Of a stretch of DNA of 64,000 nt, positions 26,069 through 36,195 are shown piece by piece. The notes under the pieces are model-generated. The model made no database searches and had not been told where the DNA came from. It worked only from the letters and a program-made list of their open reading frames with translations. The DNA is from Streptococcus oralis subsp. dentisani (GTDB taxonomy: Bacteria > Bacillota > Bacilli > Lactobacillales > Streptococcaceae). Position 1 is the first letter of the stretch; every line of letters begins with the position of its first letter. The DNA lies in NCBI RefSeq assembly GCF_002096335.1, contig NZ_NCUW01000030.1:62001-126000 (forward strand), written 5' to 3'. The position numbers and the translations under genes were made by a program.

Positions 26069-29000
26069 ATGGATAAGAGATTTTTTGAAAAAAAATCTAC
26101 CTATAGCATTCGGAAATATGCTGTAGGAGTGTGCTCTGTTGTGATAGGAACTATGTTATTCAGTTCCCAACTAGCTGCAGCTGCAGAAGTTACTCCTACA
26201 AGTCCTGTTTCGAGTGCTAGTTCGGCGACTGAGACTGATGAGACTGCTTCGGGGGCGGTAGAGAAGATTCAACCCTTAGATGAATTGCCAGCAGATTTAG
26301 CTGATAAACTAGCTAAAGCAGAGGCGGGGGGAAATGATACTCCAAGTACAGAAGGTCATGAACCAACTTCCGAAGCATCTGCGGAAGCGACTTCACCTAA
26401 ACCAGCTCAACCTAAGGTTAGCAATGAACCAACTCATCCAGAATCAGCAACAACTGCACCAACAACAGAAGTGGAAAAGACCCCTGATATCAATCATTTA
26501 TTAAATGTTCGTGTAAGCGCATCCAATCACGAACAAAACACTTCTTTTACTGCTGATAAGGCAGTTGATGGAGATAGTACTAGTCGTTGGGCGACAGATA
26601 AGGATGTAGTCAATCCTCAGTTGACTATGACACTAGATAAAGTGACATCAGTCAAACGAATTGAGATCGATTGGGATCGTAGACAGAGAACAGGACAGCC
26701 GAACGATCCAAACATTCAAGGATGGAAATTATACTATGCTACAGCTGAAGCTATCAATGAAGAGGAAGCGACACGTAAGTGGAAGTTGGCTTATGAAAAA
26801 GATGGTCAACCGGTTTTAGACGAAAGAGTCAACTTGGATGCTCCGATTGAAGCCAAATATCTCAAATTGGAAATCACAAAATACACTGAAGGTAGTATGC
26901 GCTGGCGCAATGTCGGTATTCAGGAAATACGAGCTTATTCTAACATTCCAGAACCAGATAAGGTAACAAATCTTAACCAAGTAGAGTCACTGACTTTGGC
27001 TCAAGATGGACATTCACTTGTTTTACCTGAATTACCAGGTAAAGTTAGCTTAGTTGGTAGCAATAAAACAGGTGTGATTGATCTGAATAATAAAATCCAC
27101 CAGCCTTTAACAGAGCAGACAGTTAAAGTTTCTTTGCAACAAGTGCATGAAGGCCAAACCATTACCAAGGAATTTGAAGTTAGAGTTCCTGGTCGCTATG
27201 CAGATGAGGGAGTTGGAGACAAACCAACAGTGGCTCCAACTGTTCAGCAATGGCATGGTGAGGAAGGACGTTCTTCTATTTTGGAAGATACCGTTCTATC
27301 TGTTGGAGATTCAGGATTTGACAAGGCAGCTAATTTCTATGCCAATGATTTGATTTCTCGAGGTTTAGAGCTTGCCAAGGGAGACAGTACTTCCGCGCAT
27401 CGTATTGAGTTTAAAAAGGTAACGGACAAGGGCTATGGTGAAGAAGGCTATGGTATTACGATTCGTGATAATGTCTTTACCATTGAAGCGCAGACCAATA
27501 AAGGTGCCTTTTATGCTACTCGAACCTTACTTCAAATGGGGCAAGAAAATATCCAAAATGGTGAAATTCGAGACTTTCCAAGTTTCAGCCACCGTGGATT
27601 TATGCTAGATACTGGTCGTAAGTTTATTCCTTATGATACTCTTGTGGACATTATGCTAAACATGGCTTACTACAAGATGAATGACTTGCAGTTGCATTTG
27701 AATGATAACTATATCTTCCTCAAGGAGCACTTAGCAGGTAAACATCTGACCAAGGAGCAGGAAATTGAGTATGTGCTCAATCATGCAGATACAGGTTTCC
27801 GTTTACAGACAGATATTGTCGGTGACAATGGTGTGCCTTTGACTTCTAAGCAACACTATACCAAAGATGAAATGCAAAGACTCATCGCTTTGGCTGATGA
27901 GCTAGGAATCAACTTGGTGCCAGAAATTGATACACCGGGGCATGCTTTATCATTTGTGAAGGTTCGTCCAGACTTGATGTATAAAGGACAGCTAAGTCCG
28001 AATAAGCACAATGTAGAGCGTGTTGCGATGCTTGATTTGGACAAGAATTATGATGAAACATTGCGCTTTGTCAAGTCTGTTTATGATAAATTGCTGGATG
28101 GTAAGGATGCACCGCTTCGTGGAGTTAAGACGATTCACATCGGAACAGATGAGTACTATGGCAACAATGAAAACTATCGTCGTTATGTCAATGATTTGAT
28201 TACCTACATTAAAGGTAAGGGTTATACACCACGAATTTGGGGTTCACTTAGCCGTAAGAGTGGTCAAACCCCAGTTGATTTGAAGGATGTCGAAGTGGAT
28301 ATCTGGAGTCTAGGATGGCAACATCCCCAAGCGGCTTTGAAGGCTGGTGCTAAAATTATCAATATTACTGATGTTCCGACTTACAGTGTGCCAAATGGTA
28401 ATAACCAGCAAGGAGCATATGGTGATTACTCTTCTTATGAGTATCAATATAATCGTTGGACACCAAATGATTTTACGACAGCAGGAAATGGTCCAAAATT
28501 AGCGGCTTCAAACCCTCATATCTTGGGTGGTGGACATGCTGTTTGGAATGATAATATTGATCTCCACGAAACAGGCATGACTTCTTATGATATTTTCAAG
28601 CGCTTCTTTGAAGCAACAAGAGTTACTGCTGAAAAGACATGGGGATCAAACCGGGCTGCTAACAACTTTGCAGGAAGAACCTTACCACACGCAGACTATG
28701 TTTATGCACCAGGTAGCAATCCAGAGTACAAGATTGATGATACTGAGACCTATGAAATTAATCCAAAGACAATCAAGCGTTACGATGCAGAAAACATCAC
28801 ACAAAGCACTAAAGGCCTGGTCTTCAATAAAGAAAGCAAGATTGAAAATGCCATTGGGAACGTCGGTCCAAGTCACGTCTTAAAAGTTGATGTGACGGTT
28901 ACAGGTGACGGTGTGCAGGAGTTAGCTTCTAGTGAGGGGAACAAGCTCTATTTGTCTGATGAGTCAGGTAAAGTAGCCTATAAGTTTGAGCAACACCATA

Positions 29001-32000
29001 TTCAGTTTGATAAGACATTGGAAAAAGGTAAACGCTATGAGCTAGTCTTTGTCACCAAACCTCAGTCAACTGAGCTCTATGTCAATGGTGAAAAGATTAA
29101 TCGTATTGCTAACCCAGCTCACCCGAGATTGGCTCACACAAGTCTTGTCCTACCTCTTGAAAAAATCGGAGGTTTTGAAGGTACTTTGCACAATCTCAGC
29201 TTGTCTGATAAGCCATTTGTCAATCCACGTTTGATTGCACAGGATCAGATTGCCCGTGTGGAGGCAAGCAGTGAGCAACTACCAGGAAATGCGACAGAAG
29301 GAGCTGTTTCTAAAGCCTTTGATGGCAATCCTGCAACCTTCTGGCATTCACATTGGACGAAGAAGGATCCGTCTTATACGGTTACTATGACCTTGAAGCA
29401 AGCGACAGCTGTAAATGCTTTGACTTATCTTCCTCGTCCAGGTGGCGGAAATGGTCTTGTGACTAAATATGAAATCTATGCTAAAAAGGCTGATCAATTG
29501 GTTAAGGTAGCTGAAGGTACTTGGGATAATAATGCAGCTGAAAAGATTGCAAACTTTGAAGCTGTCGAAACGGATACAATCCAGTTGAAGATTCTACAGG
29601 GAGTAGAAGGATATGCTAGTGCAGCTGAAATCAATCTTTTGAAACCAATAGCTACATCAGATGAGCCTGCTACACCACCAGCACCAAAACCAGATCCAAA
29701 ACCCGAAACTCCAGCTCCGAAAGATGACGGAACTGTTGAATTGGAAGATACCTTTATCGCTAAAAAACCAGCAGATCCAAGTGTAGTAGAAGCAGCTTTG
29801 AGAAGCCAAGAATACCTTAAGAAACAGTATAAGATTTTCCCAACTCCTCATAAGGTTACTTATGGCGATGGCTTGGTACGTCTAGATAAGAAAGTTCATT
29901 TGGTAATTGGTGAGCAAGTTGATATTTATACTCGTAATCGACTCAAGTCTATTTTGCAAAATAGCAATATCTCCTATACTACTGGTAAGACAGCCGAAGC
30001 TGGAGCAACTAATATCTATCTGGGAGTTCACCAGACTGGCTCAAAAGCGGAAGAAGCTCAGAAAACAGAGTCTGTCAACCAAGGACTATTTGATAAGATT
30101 GATGCTTATTCATTAGTGGTTAAAGGTCAGCAAATTTCCATTGTCGGAAAAGATACAGATGCTGTCTTCTATGGACTAACAACACTCAAGCATATGCTAA
30201 ATGATAGCTCTGCTCCAGTTCTGCGTGAGGTCAATGTTGAAGACTATGCAGATGTGAAGAATCGTGGCTTTATCGAAGGCTATTATGGTAACCCATGGTC
30301 CAACGAAGATCGTGCGGCCTTGATGCGTTACGGTGGTGATTTGAAACTGACCCAGTATTTCTTCGCACCAAAAGATGACCCATATCATAACAGCAAGTGG
30401 AGAGAGCTTTATCCAAAAGAAAAACTAGAAGAAATCCGTCAGCTCGCTAAGGTGGGGAACGAAAACAAGACTCGTTATGTTTGGACCATTCATCCATTTA
30501 TGAATAGTCGAATTCGCTTCCAAAACGAGACGGTTTACCAAGAAGACTTGAATGCAATCAAGGCTAAATTTACCCAGTTACTGGACGTCGGCGTTCGTGA
30601 GTTTGGTATCCTTGCAGATGATGCAGCTCAGCCTTATGGTGGTTATGAAAGTTATAACCGCTTGATGAAAGATATGACCGATTGGTTGACTGAAAAACAA
30701 GCGACTTATCCGGGCTTGAAGAAAGAGATGATCTTTGTTCCAAGTCAGTATTGGGGCAATGGTCGGGAAGACGAATTGCGTTCCCTAAACCGTAATCTTC
30801 CGAAAAGTAGCATTATGACTCTGACAGGAGGAAAGATTTGGGGTGAAGTTTCTGAAAACTTCTTGACTCAACTTAAGCAAAATATAGAGGCATCTGGTCA
30901 ACCATATCGTCCTGTTCAACTTTGGATCAACTGGCCGTGTACAGATAATTCTAAACAACACCTTATCTTGGGTGGTGGTGAGAAATTCCTACACCCTGGT
31001 GTGGATCCAAGCCTAATCGGTGGGGTCATGCTCAATCCAATGCAACAATCAGAACCATCTAAAATTGCTCTCTTCTCAGCTGCAGAGTACAGCTGGAATA
31101 TCTGGAAGAATGAGGCAGAAGCCAAAGCTGTTAATGATATAGCTTTCAACTTTGCAGAAACAGGTCGTTTCACAGAGACCAAAGAATCTGCAGCCTTCCG
31201 TGAGCTAGGTAAGCACATGATTAACCAACATATGGATAATCGTGTTGTGAAGCTAGAAGAGTCTGTAGAGCTAGCTCCGAAACTGACAAACTTCATGAGC
31301 AAGCTGAAAGCAGGTCAAGATGTCTCAGCTGAGCGCAAAGAGTTGAAGGCAGAATTTGCTAAGCTAAAAGCTGCAGCTGAGACCTATAAAGCATCAGGAA
31401 ATGAACAGATGCGTGAGCAGATTAAGTACTGGCTTGACAATACCATTGACCAGATGAATGCCTTAGATGCTCTCTTGACAGCTACTGAATTTATTGGTAG
31501 TAAAAATGCTGACGGCCTTTGGAATAATTACTACAAGGGCTTGAAAGATTATGAGCAATCTAAGAAACATTCTTTCTGGTATGTTGACCATTACGAAAAT
31601 GCTGAGCTAGGTGTACAGCATATCCGTCCATTTATCCTTAACCTTAAAGAATATCTGGCCAAGGAGATCGAAAAAGAACTGAACCCAGATAAAGTTGTAA
31701 CGACCTTCGTTACTAATCGTACAGGTGGTGAAGGAGATTTGACTCAGGTCTTGGACGGAGACTTGTCTACTCAGATTATCTTTAAAAATCCAACCAGAAT
31801 TAGCGCTGGTGATTATGTTGGACTCCAGTTCAATAAGCCTGTTTCTATCAAGAAATTGAGCTTTGCTATGGGAGCTGTCAGCAATCTGAAAGACACCTTT
31901 AACAAGGCCAAGATTGAATACCTAAATGAAGCGGGTGAGTGGACTGCCCTTCCTCAAGGTAACTATGTCGGCAATGAGTCTGAGATTACCTTAGATAATC

Positions 32001-35000
32001 TTGACATCAAGGCCAAAGGTATTCGAATGGTTGCGACAGAAGAACGAGACAATACTTGGTTTGCAGTCCGTGAAATCGCAGTTAACCGTCCTCTTGAAAA
32101 TGCCAAGAAGAAAGCTGGAAGTATTACCATCAGTCCAAATCTGGTCTATAAACTCAATACAACGGCTGCCAAGATGACTGACAATAGTGATAGCACAGAA
32201 GCAATGTTGGCAAGTTCTTCAACAGCAAATGGAGAAAGAGATACAACCCCGGTAGATGCTTGGGTACAGTTGGATCTTGGTTCTCAACAAACAGTCAAGA
32301 AGATTCGTTTGGTACAAGGAGTGACAGATAAGCTAGCAGCTGGTGTCATCGAAGTCTCTACTGACGGACAAAACTGGACAACGGTAGCCAACTTAACAGG
32401 TGAGCAAAGCAAAGAAGTTGAAACCAATCAGAATATCCGTTATGTACGCGTTAGAAATACGCAAAAGACTAATTTCTGGTGGCGAATTGGCAACCTATCT
32501 GTCGAGTCAGAGACTGGAACAGACCAATACACAGACACTGATGTTGAACAACTCAAGACTACTCAAGTCCATGAAAAATTGGGCCGCTACGAGATGGATA
32601 TTCCAGCTGGAACAACTTTAGATGCGGGCCAATATCTTGGAATGAAACTAGATCGCCTCCATGAAATTGAGGATTTGAAACTGGGTGAGAATGCTAATCA
32701 AGCACTCCAGCTTCGCTATTCTCCAAATGGGGTGGAGTGGTATAGTGCCTCTGAGTTACAGGATCACCAGCTCGTCCGCTATGTACGTCTTGAAAACAAG
32801 ACAGGTCAGAAACAGGCAATTGGAACGACTTCCTTGCTCTTGACTACTAAGGAAATTCAACCAACATCAATTGAGTCAACCAGCATGGGTATCGATCCTA
32901 ACTATGGTAGTGGAGATGTTCGTAAAGCGAAAAACCTAGACCAACTCTTTGATGGTGATTTAAACAATTATGTTGAATTTTCTGATTATCCACAAACCGA
33001 TGGTCATATGACTCTCAATCTTGGAGCAACCCGTCAAATTAAGAAGATTCGTGCCTACATTAAAGATGGCACACAGAACTATCTTCGTGATGGAAAGATT
33101 CAAGTTAGCGCAGATGGCAAGACCTGGAAAGATGTAGTTTCAGTAGGAGATGGTCAGGAAAATCCAGCACGTGATGACTCCTTAACTGATGGCTGGACAC
33201 ATGATTCACAGCGACCTGGAAATCGCTATATTGAGGGAGAATTGCCAGAAGCAACTGCAGCGAAATATCTCCGAGTGCTCTACACAGCTCCTTATCGTCA
33301 TCGCTTTGTTGGATTTACAGAGTTAGTTATCAATAATGGAGAATACACTAAGTCAGTCAATAATCCAACTGTGGAAGGTGCGGGTACAGAGAGCAAGTCA
33401 TCTGAAAAGAATAATATAGCAGATGGAAATATTCTCAGCAGTTACAAGGCGACCCAAGACAGCGGTGAGTTGATTTACCATCTATCTGAAAAGACAGAAT
33501 CAAATCATGTTCGCCTGATTTCAGATATTCCAGCAGGAAGCTCAGCGCACGTTTGGGCAAGAACCATTTCCAAAGATGGGCAAACAGCTTGGCAAGACTT
33601 GGGTGCGGTTACCACAAGTTTCCAAACCTTCCAGCTCGCTAACAGCGCCCACTTATTAGATGTTAAATTGAAGTGGGAAGGTGGTCGCCCTGAGTTTTAT
33701 GAGGTTTCTACCTATCATGCTGAGATAGCTGAGACACCTAATCCAGATACACCAACACCACCAGTTCACAAGACGACACCAGCTGAAGGCGTTCCAGCTC
33801 CTGTAGTTGAACAGCCGCGCTTGGATGTGGTAACTGAAGAAGTTGGCTTCAAGACCGTCGAACGCGAAAATCCGCAATTGCCTAAGGGCACTCGAAAAGT
33901 TGTCCAAGAAGGCAAGGTTGGTGAGAAGACTACGCTTGTTGAAGTGACAATTGAGAATGGCAAGGAAATCGGTCGAGTGACTCGAGATAGCTTCGTTTCC
34001 AAAGTTCCAGTGGATCAAATCGTGGAAATCGGTAAACCAGTTGAGCAGGTAACGCCAGCTGCGGGCGATAAAGAACTTGTAGTCGAACAGCCGCGCTTGG
34101 ATGTGGTAACTGAAGAAGTTGGCTTCAAGACCATCGAACGCGAAAATCCACAGTTGCCTAAGGGCATCCGAAAAGTTGTCCAAGAAGGCAAGGTTGGTGA
34201 GAAAACCACGCTTGTTGAAGTGACAATTGAGAATGGCAAGGAAATCGGTCGAGTGACTCGAGATAGCTTCGTTTCCAAAGCACCAGTGGATCAAATCGTG
34301 GAAATCGGTAAACCAGTCGAGCAAGTAACACCAGCTGAAGGCGTTCAAGCCCCTGTAGTTGAACAGCCACGCTTGGATGTGATAACTGAAGAGGTTGGCT
34401 TCAAGACCATCGAACGCGAAAATCCACAGTTGCCTAAGGGCACCCGAAAAGTTGTCCAAGAAGGCAAGGTTGGTGAGAAGACTACGCTTGTTGAAGTGAC
34501 GCTTGAAAATGGCAAGGAAAGTGGCCGAGTGACTCGGGATAGCTTCGTTTCCAAAGCACCAGTGGATCAGATTGTGGAAATCGGTAAACCAATCGAGCAA
34601 GTGACACCAGCTGAAGGCGTTCAAGCACCTGTAGTTGAACAGCCGCGCTTGGATGTGGTAACTGAAGAGGTTGCTTTCAAGACCATCGAACGCAAAAATC
34701 CGCAATTGCCTAAGGGCACCCGAAAAGTTGTCCAAGAAGGCAAGGTTGGTGAGAAGACCACGCTTGTTGAAGTGACGATTGAGAATGACAAGGAAAGCGG
34801 TCGAGTGACTCGAGATAGCTTCGTTTCCAAAGTTCCAGTGGATCAGATCGTGGAGATTGGAAGTAAGGAAGAAAAACCAAGCACTCCACCAGTACCATCT
34901 AAACCGGAAAGTGATTTGCGTATTCTGACTGATAAAGCTACCAAGGTTCAAGTCATTGGTACCAAGGCTACACTGGATAAAGTTGTTAGTCTGAAAGTCA

Positions 35001-35488
35001 AGAAAGTGAAAGCACAAAACTTGGAAGGCAAGATTTATGATGCCTACGATATTACTCTGGAAGATCAAGATGGTCAGCCAATCCAGCCTAAAGGCAAGGT
35101 ATTTGTCAGTCTGCCTCTAGCTGCGAACAAAGAAGTTGAAGCTGTCTATACTGTTAAAAGTGCTCAGCAAGTGGATAGTCTTGTTTTCCAACAAAAAGGT
35201 CGCTATGTCGAATTCATGACAGGTCAACTGAGTGTTTATGCAGTTGTGTACAAGACTAGTGCGAGCCAAGTGCAGGAAGAAAAACCAGAAATTCCTTCAC
35301 AAGATCAAACTAACAAGCCTGATTCTCCTCAGAATAAAGAAGCTAAACCGGATGCACCGCTACAGACTCCAGAAAGAAAAGAGACTGCAGTCTTGCCAAA
35401 TACTGGAACAGCAACAGATTCCGCTTTCTTACTTGGTCTTTTAACCGCCTTGACAGGATTGTTCCTGTTCAAAAAGAGGGAAGAGTAA
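26069..35488 (+). CDS. Cell-wall-anchored GH20 + GH84 glycosidase, 3139 aa
   Basis: This giant surface enzyme probably releases N-acetylhexosamines from host glycans. It opens with a YSIRK signal (Tyr12-Lys16) and a low-complexity spacer. Next come a discoidin-like (F5/8 type C) module (about 136-294), a GH20 domain (about 389-858) with catalytic Asp694-Glu695 in HIGTDEYYG, a concanavalin-like segment (about 908-1048) and a second discoidin module (1055-1191). After a Pro-rich linker, a GH84 domain follows (about 1255-1690) with FIEGYYGNPWS at 1401 and catalytic Asp1517-Asp1518 in ILADDAA. Further discoidin-like modules (1875-2425), four 92-residue G5 repeats (2567-2931), a beta-rich domain and the sortase motif LPNTG (3109-3113) complete it. 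It has its own promoter, cre site and terminator. Exact linkage specificity is unknown; module borders are estimates. Confidence 0.93.
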   Translation: MDKRFFEKKSTYSIRKYAVGVCSVVIGTMLFSSQLAAAAEVTPTSPVSSASSATETDETASGAVEKIQPLDELPADLADKLAKAEAGGNDTPSTEGHEPTSEASAEATSPKPAQPKVSNEPTHPESATTAPTTEVEKTPDINHLLNVRVSASNHEQNTSFTADKAVDGDSTSRWATDKDVVNPQLTMTLDKVTSVKRIEIDWDRRQRTGQPNDPNIQGWKLYYATAEAINEEEATRKWKLAYEKDGQPVLDERVNLDAPIEAKYLKLEITKYTEGSMRWRNVGIQEIRAYSNIPEPDKVTNLNQVESLTLAQDGHSLVLPELPGKVSLVGSNKTGVIDLNNKIHQPLTEQTVKVSLQQVHEGQTITKEFEVRVPGRYADEGVGDKPTVAPTVQQWHGEEGRSSILEDTVLSVGDSGFDKAANFYANDLISRGLELAKGDSTSAHRIEFKKVTDKGYGEEGYGITIRDNVFTIEAQTNKGAFYATRTLLQMGQENIQNGEIRDFPSFSHRGFMLDTGRKFIPYDTLVDIMLNMAYYKMNDLQLHLNDNYIFLKEHLAGKHLTKEQEIEYVLNHADTGFRLQTDIVGDNGVPLTSKQHYTKDEMQRLIALADELGINLVPEIDTPGHALSFVKVRPDLMYKGQLSPNKHNVERVAMLDLDKNYDETLRFVKSVYDKLLDGKDAPLRGVKTIHIGTDEYYGNNENYRRYVNDLITYIKGKGYTPRIWGSLSRKSGQTPVDLKDVEVDIWSLGWQHPQAALKAGAKIINITDVPTYSVPNGNNQQGAYGDYSSYEYQYNRWTPNDFTTAGNGPKLAASNPHILGGGHAVWNDNIDLHETGMTSYDIFKRFFEATRVTAEKTWGSNRAANNFAGRTLPHADYVYAPGSNPEYKIDDTETYEINPKTIKRYDAENITQSTKGLVFNKESKIENAIGNVGPSHVLKVDVTVTGDGVQELASSEGNKLYLSDESGKVAYKFEQHHIQFDKTLEKGKRYELVFVTKPQSTELYVNGEKINRIANPAHPRLAHTSLVLPLEKIGGFEGTLHNLSLSDKPFVNPRLIAQDQIARVEASSEQLPGNATEGAVSKAFDGNPATFWHSHWTKKDPSYTVTMTLKQATAVNALTYLPRPGGGNGLVTKYEIYAKKADQLVKVAEGTWDNNAAEKIANFEAVETDTIQLKILQGVEGYASAAEINLLKPIATSDEPATPPAPKPDPKPETPAPKDDGTVELEDTFIAKKPADPSVVEAALRSQEYLKKQYKIFPTPHKVTYGDGLVRLDKKVHLVIGEQVDIYTRNRLKSILQNSNISYTTGKTAEAGATNIYLGVHQTGSKAEEAQKTESVNQGLFDKIDAYSLVVKGQQISIVGKDTDAVFYGLTTLKHMLNDSSAPVLREVNVEDYADVKNRGFIEGYYGNPWSNEDRAALMRYGGDLKLTQYFFAPKDDPYHNSKWRELYPKEKLEEIRQLAKVGNENKTRYVWTIHPFMNSRIRFQNETVYQEDLNAIKAKFTQLLDVGVREFGILADDAAQPYGGYESYNRLMKDMTDWLTEKQATYPGLKKEMIFVPSQYWGNGREDELRSLNRNLPKSSIMTLTGGKIWGEVSENFLTQLKQNIEASGQPYRPVQLWINWPCTDNSKQHLILGGGEKFLHPGVDPSLIGGVMLNPMQQSEPSKIALFSAAEYSWNIWKNEAEAKAVNDIAFNFAETGRFTETKESAAFRELGKHMINQHMDNRVVKLEESVELAPKLTNFMSKLKAGQDVSAERKELKAEFAKLKAAAETYKASGNEQMREQIKYWLDNTIDQMNALDALLTATEFIGSKNADGLWNNYYKGLKDYEQSKKHSFWYVDHYENAELGVQHIRPFILNLKEYLAKEIEKELNPDKVVTTFVTNRTGGEGDLTQVLDGDLSTQIIFKNPTRISAGDYVGLQFNKPVSIKKLSFAMGAVSNLKDTFNKAKIEYLNEAGEWTALPQGNYVGNESEITLDNLDIKAKGIRMVATEERDNTWFAVREIAVNRPLENAKKKAGSITISPNLVYKLNTTAAKMTDNSDSTEAMLASSSTANGERDTTPVDAWVQLDLGSQQTVKKIRLVQGVTDKLAAGVIEVSTDGQNWTTVANLTGEQSKEVETNQNIRYVRVRNTQKTNFWWRIGNLSVESETGTDQYTDTDVEQLKTTQVHEKLGRYEMDIPAGTTLDAGQYLGMKLDRLHEIEDLKLGENANQALQLRYSPNGVEWYSASELQDHQLVRYVRLENKTGQKQAIGTTSLLLTTKEIQPTSIESTSMGIDPNYGSGDVRKAKNLDQLFDGDLNNYVEFSDYPQTDGHMTLNLGATRQIKKIRAYIKDGTQNYLRDGKIQVSADGKTWKDVVSVGDGQENPARDDSLTDGWTHDSQRPGNRYIEGELPEATAAKYLRVLYTAPYRHRFVGFTELVINNGEYTKSVNNPTVEGAGTESKSSEKNNIADGNILSSYKATQDSGELIYHLSEKTESNHVRLISDIPAGSSAHVWARTISKDGQTAWQDLGAVTTSFQTFQLANSAHLLDVKLKWEGGRPEFYEVSTYHAEIAETPNPDTPTPPVHKTTPAEGVPAPVVEQPRLDVVTEEVGFKTVERENPQLPKGTRKVVQEGKVGEKTTLVEVTIENGKEIGRVTRDSFVSKVPVDQIVEIGKPVEQVTPAAGDKELVVEQPRLDVVTEEVGFKTIERENPQLPKGIRKVVQEGKVGEKTTLVEVTIENGKEIGRVTRDSFVSKAPVDQIVEIGKPVEQVTPAEGVQAPVVEQPRLDVITEEVGFKTIERENPQLPKGTRKVVQEGKVGEKTTLVEVTLENGKESGRVTRDSFVSKAPVDQIVEIGKPIEQVTPAEGVQAPVVEQPRLDVVTEEVAFKTIERKNPQLPKGTRKVVQEGKVGEKTTLVEVTIENDKESGRVTRDSFVSKVPVDQIVEIGSKEEKPSTPPVPSKPESDLRILTDKATKVQVIGTKATLDKVVSLKVKKVKAQNLEGKIYDAYDITLEDQDGQPIQPKGKVFVSLPLAANKEVEAVYTVKSAQQVDSLVFQQKGRYVEFMTGQLSVYAVVYKTSASQVQEEKPEIPSQDQTNKPDSPQNKEAKPDAPLQTPERKETAVLPNTGTATDSAFLLGLLTALTGLFLFKKREE
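33770..34861 (+). repeat. Four 276-bp tandem repeats encoding G5 domains
   Basis: Matching bases recur at 33811, 34087, 34363 and 34639, an exact 276-bp (92-codon) period. Copies are very similar at DNA level and differ mainly in scattered codons, so copy number can change by recombination. Confidence 0.93.
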
Positions 35489-35547
35489 GTATTTGACAAG
35501 GATCTTGTGGTTGATGGACGATAAAGAGTTCCTGAAATCGAAAGTTT

Positions 35548-35577
35548 AGGAGAAGGCCATATGGTCTTCTCCTTTTT
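35548..35577 (+). terminator. Terminator of the GH20-GH84 gene
   Basis: AGGAGAAGGCC and its complement form a long stem around ATAT, followed by TTTTT. Confidence 0.9.
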
Positions 35578-35585
35578 CAGGCTTT

Positions 35586-35924
35586 TTGTCAACTGAAATG
35601 AGCGACTTATGTAGAGGTCATTTGATTGGGTATCAGTTTAGTGGATTGGATGATGAAAAGAGAAATCTGGTCTCTATGACTGACAGGTTCAATGCTGGAA
35701 CAGATAATACTAATCAAGAAAGCATGCTTTACTATGAAAACCGTTTGGATTATTGGTTGGGCAATCACCCGAACTACTATCTTGACTACAAAGTGACTCC
35801 GATTTATCAAAAGGATGAATTGATCCCGAGAAAGATTGAGTTGCAGTATGTGGGAATCAATTATTTGGAAGCTGTTGCTAAAAACACAGTCAAAAAGCCG
35901 TTGGAAAACGGTTTTTTGTTATAA
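35586..35924 (+). pseudogene. Fragment of a secreted DNA/RNA non-specific endonuclease
   Basis: The frame encodes RGHLIGYQFSGLDDEKRNLV and then LYYENRLDYWL, which match the catalytic half of streptococcal DNases of the DRGH family. The upstream half, including the signal peptide, is missing. The motif reads CRGH in place of DRGH, so homology seems to begin right at this point, next to the terminator of the giant gene. The C-terminus runs into another terminator and also looks foreign. There is no ribosome binding site. It is most likely a dead remnant. Confidence 0.72.
35893..35918 (+). terminator. Terminator behind the DNase fragment
   Basis: AAAAAGCCGTT pairs with AACGGTTTTTT around GGAA. 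It overlaps the 3' end of the fragment's open frame. Confidence 0.85.
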
Positions 35925-35925
35925 T
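35920..35925 (+). promoter_or_regulatory. Extended -10 promoter of the six-gene operon
   Basis: TGTTATAAT is an extended -10 box 34 bp before the DUF2829 start. No consensus -35 is visible because the terminator occupies that position. Confidence 0.55.
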
Positions 35926-35958
35926 TAAATTATGATTTCAGAATTAAAGGAGAAAAAC

Positions 35959-36195
35959 ATGACATTTGAAGAAATCTTGCCTGGATTAAAGGCTAAGAAA
36001 AAATATGTACGAACGGGTTGGGGAGGGGCTGAAAACTATGTGCAACTTTTTGACACCATCGAGCAAAACGGGGTTGCACTTGAAGTGACGCCTTATTTCC
36101 TCATCAACGTTTCTGGAGAGGGAGAAGGTTTTTCGATGTGGAGCCCGACACTTTGTGATGTTTTGGCGACGGATTGGGTAGAAGTGCATGACTAG
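35959..36195 (+). CDS. DUF2829-family small protein
   Basis: This is a 78-residue protein with the DUF2829 pattern: MTFEEILPGLKAKKKYVRTG, GWGG, a central PYFL segment and the closing block SPTLCDVLATDWVEV. Such proteins are frequent in phage and streptococcal genomes, with no known function. The ATG at 35959 follows AAAGGAG. Its end overlaps the next gene by 8 bp. Confidence 0.88.
   Translation: MTFEEILPGLKAKKKYVRTGWGGAENYVQLFDTIEQNGVALEVTPYFLINVSGEGEGFSMWSPTLCDVLATDWVEVHD

Noticed and set aside
33656..35068. A 470-codon open frame on the minus strand across the G5 repeats
   Set aside because: It is the antisense shadow of the repeated, codon-biased surface-protein gene. Its own product is equally periodic, has no ribosome binding site and lies within a clear coding region.
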